NCBI GenBank assembly: GCA_934234005.1
Contig: CAKQHC010000075.1
Span: forward strand, 1 to 7,691
Reading direction: 5' to 3'
Source: an uncultured Methanomassiliicoccales archaeon
GTDB taxonomy: Archaea; Thermoplasmatota; Thermoplasmata; Methanomassiliicoccales; Methanomethylophilaceae
Length of the DNA stretch: 7,691 nucleotides
In this document: piece by piece, positions 6,338-7,691 of the stretch
Numbering within the stretch: position 1 is the stretch's first letter
Layout: every line of letters starts with the position of its first letter
Position numbers and translations under genes: made by a program
Notes under the pieces: model-generated
What the model saw: the letters and a program-made list of their open reading frames with translations, nothing else
Told to the model about the DNA's origin: nothing
The model's database searches: none

Positions 6338-6994
6338 ATGGTATCCGAACAGTTGTTGTCCGCAGCCAATGGCGGAGATGCCGAAGCGTGTTACACGGTC
6401 GGATTGGCATATCTCTACGGTACGGACGTAACAAAAGATTTGTCCAAAGCAGCATATTGGTTTGGTTTGGCTGCAGAACGCAATTATCTTCCTGCGATAA
6501 GAGAAATGGGAATTCTTCTTGCATCCGGAGAAGGCGTGGAACCCGATATGGAGAAGGCAGTCCAATATCTGTCCAAAGCAGCCGATAATTTGGATCCGAG
6601 TGCTTTGTATCATCTCGGACTTCTGTACGAATTGGGTACCGGAGTACCGAAAGATATGCAGAAAGCGGTCAGGATGCTGGCGTATGCTGCGGAGATGGGA
6701 TTTCCCGGAGCAGACATAGATGCGGAACGCGTGGATAATATCCTCACGGAAGAGCGCAACAGAAAATTGCGTTCCAGACCTATTCTCAAACTTCAGATTT
6801 CCGATGTGGATGTTGAAGCTGCGTGTTGTAAAAAGATGTTGGATAAACTTTTGGAACAGGACATTGTCTTCATAGATACGCACAACGGTCCCGCACTTCT
6901 TGGAACGGATAAGGACGGAATGGATGCAGTGCTCACGGCATGTCCGTTCTGCGGTGCAAAAATAGAACTTATTTCACACAACAAACAATTTTGA
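6338..6994 (+). CDS. Sel1-repeat protein with a C-terminal CPFC domain
   Basis: A 218-residue protein in two parts. Residues 14-49, 50-85 and 86-121 are three Sel1-like repeats of exactly 36 residues (VGLAYLYGTDVTKD, EMGILLASGEGVEPD, LGLLYELGTGVPKD), and a fourth starts (FPGAD) but breaks off. A charged linker (about 128-146, ERVDNILTEERNRKLRSR) leads to a C-terminal domain (about 147-218) that I do not recognise. It contains a CC pair (163-164), a hydrophobic strand (DIVFIDT), and CPFCG (C202, C205), a zinc-knuckle-like turn, followed by H214. One CxxC alone is half of a zinc ribbon, so metal binding would need the CC pair, His or dimerisation. An in-frame TGA at 6329-6331 fixes the start. 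No signal peptide is present. It is divergent from the surface-protein gene and converges on another Sel1 gene. Repeat part certain, C-terminal role unknown. Confidence 0.88.
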   Translation: MVSEQLLSAANGGDAEACYTVGLAYLYGTDVTKDLSKAAYWFGLAAERNYLPAIREMGILLASGEGVEPDMEKAVQYLSKAADNLDPSALYHLGLLYELGTGVPKDMQKAVRMLAYAAEMGFPGADIDAERVDNILTEERNRKLRSRPILKLQISDVDVEAACCKKMLDKLLEQDIVFIDTHNGPALLGTDKDGMDAVLTACPFCGAKIELISHNKQF

Positions 6995-7002
6995 ACGGGC
7001 AG

Positions 7003-7029
7003 AGGTTCCTCAGAGGCTTCTGAGGACCT
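7003..7029. terminator. Hairpin spanning the stop codon between convergent Sel1 genes
   Basis: CCTCAGA (7008-7014) and TCTGAGG (7019-7025) pair perfectly around a GGCT loop. T7007-A7026 extends the stem and, after one bulged T, AGG (7003-7005) pairs with CCT (7027-7029). The stem contains the minus-strand stop codon (7010-7012) and starts 9 bases after the + strand stop. No T run follows on either strand, so it may protect RNA 3' ends or slow polymerase from both sides. Confidence 0.5.
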
Positions 7030-7691
7030 TGTCCGCTTCCTGAGATCCTAGTTCCGAAGCCAATTTCAGCAGACCTATTCCTTTTTTATCGTCTTTTTCG
7101 AATCCTTTGCCGTATAAATGTAATATTCCGAGATTGCATATCGCTTCGGGATTCCAATTGTGTGCCGCACCGGTAAGATACGTTATTCCCTTACGCAGAT
7201 CGGTATCGACGCCTATGCCGTTCACATACATCAGGCCGATGCGGCATTGCGCCTCCGGAAATCCCCCGTCTGCCGCAACTGTCATCATCTTTGCAGCCAA
7301 AACAACATCCTGTTTGACGCCGTTTCCCGACAGGTATTTCATAGCAAGGTTGTAGACCATCAGAGGTTCGCCGGTTTTGGCTGCCGCTTCATAACATGCC
7401 AATGCCAATCTGTCGTTGCGCTCTATTCCGTCTCCCGTTTCTAACATACGGGCCATATTGAACAATGCATCGGGATTTCCCCCGTCTGCAGACAGTGAGA
7501 ACAGATGGAATGCTTCTTCTTTGTCCAAACGAACTCCCCATCCGTTATGATAAAGATTGCCGAGATTGCATTGTGCTCCCGGATGCCCCTGTGCGGCCGC
7601 AAGATGATACCATTTGGCAGCTTCCATTTTATTGATTTTAATGCCTTCGCCGACATCGCACATGTATCCAAGCCCGTATTGGGCCTCGACA
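7010..7691 (-). CDS. Sel1-repeat protein, N-terminus outside the window
   Basis: The reading frame is open to the window end, and its first visible residues (VEAQYGLGYMCDVGEGI) are already inside a Sel1 repeat, so the Met at 7663 is internal and the true start lies beyond base 7691. The 226 visible residues hold six consecutive repeats with a 35-36-residue period, at about 1-35, 36-71, 72-107, 108-143, 144-179 and 180-215. Examples are CNLGNLYHNGWGVRLD, MKYLSGNGVKQD, IGLMYVNGIGVDTD and LGILHLYGKGFEKD. A short helical cap (SQEADKVLRSL) ends the protein. It is a scaffold-type protein like the other two Sel1 proteins here; no enzyme domain is visible. It converges on the Sel1-CPFC gene with only 15 bases between stop codons. 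Cellular location cannot be judged without the N-terminus. Confidence 0.92.
   Translation of the reverse strand, partial: VEAQYGLGYMCDVGEGIKINKMEAAKWYHLAAAQGHPGAQCNLGNLYHNGWGVRLDKEEAFHLFSLSADGGNPDALFNMARMLETGDGIERNDRLALACYEAAAKTGEPLMVYNLAMKYLSGNGVKQDVVLAAKMMTVAADGGFPEAQCRIGLMYVNGIGVDTDLRKGITYLTGAAHNWNPEAICNLGILHLYGKGFEKDDKKGIGLLKLASELGSQEADKVLRSL

Noticed and set aside
7661..7663. ATG (minus strand) as the start of the last Sel1 gene
   Set aside because: The in-frame residues before it, VEAQYGLGY, complete a Sel1 repeat, so the gene runs off the window.

Overview
The window looks like a euryarchaeal chromosome from the Thermoplasmata/Methanomassiliicoccales side, most likely a host-associated Methanomethylophilaceae-type methanogen. 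The clues are a stand-alone 5S rRNA gene not attached to 16S/23S, TATA-like boxes about 26 bases upstream of start codons with little Shine-Dalgarno sequence, an archaeal-style surface protein with an N-terminal signal peptide and a C-terminal membrane anchor, and several Sel1-repeat proteins. This placement is inferred from gene content and style; no search was run.

Layout. (1) 1-629, + strand: the C-terminal membrane half of an MgtA-type P-type ATPase, entering from outside the window. (2) 630-1045: about 420 bases without protein genes. It holds a hairpin and an oligo-T tract behind the ATPase, a nested short repeat, a 5S rRNA gene on the minus strand (about 812-937), and two back-to-back promoters. 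(3) 1046-4321, + strand: a tight three-gene operon of a YgiQ-family radical SAM protein, an HExxH zinc metallopeptidase-like protein (ATGA overlap) and a seven-repeat Sel1 protein (1-base gap). (4) 4367-6187, minus strand: a 606-residue anchored surface protein with an InlB-type (Flg_new-like) repeat, ending at a hairpin that faces the operon. (5) 6188-6337: a divergent promoter region with two small inverted repeats. (6) 6338-6994, + strand: a Sel1 protein with an unrecognised C-terminal domain carrying a CPFC knuckle. (7) 7010-7691, minus strand: a third Sel1 protein, cut by the window end, converging on the previous gene with a hairpin over its stop codon.

How the parts relate. Only the ygiQ operon shows firm physical coupling. 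Sel1 repeats are alpha-helical protein-interaction scaffolds, so three of them around a surface protein and next to a radical SAM enzyme suggest a locus rich in protein-protein interaction or cell-surface functions, but no partner can be read from sequence. I see no CRISPR array, tRNA, transposase, integrase or defence system. The most distinctive content is the YgiQ/metallopeptidase/Sel1 operon and the Sel1-CPFC fusion.
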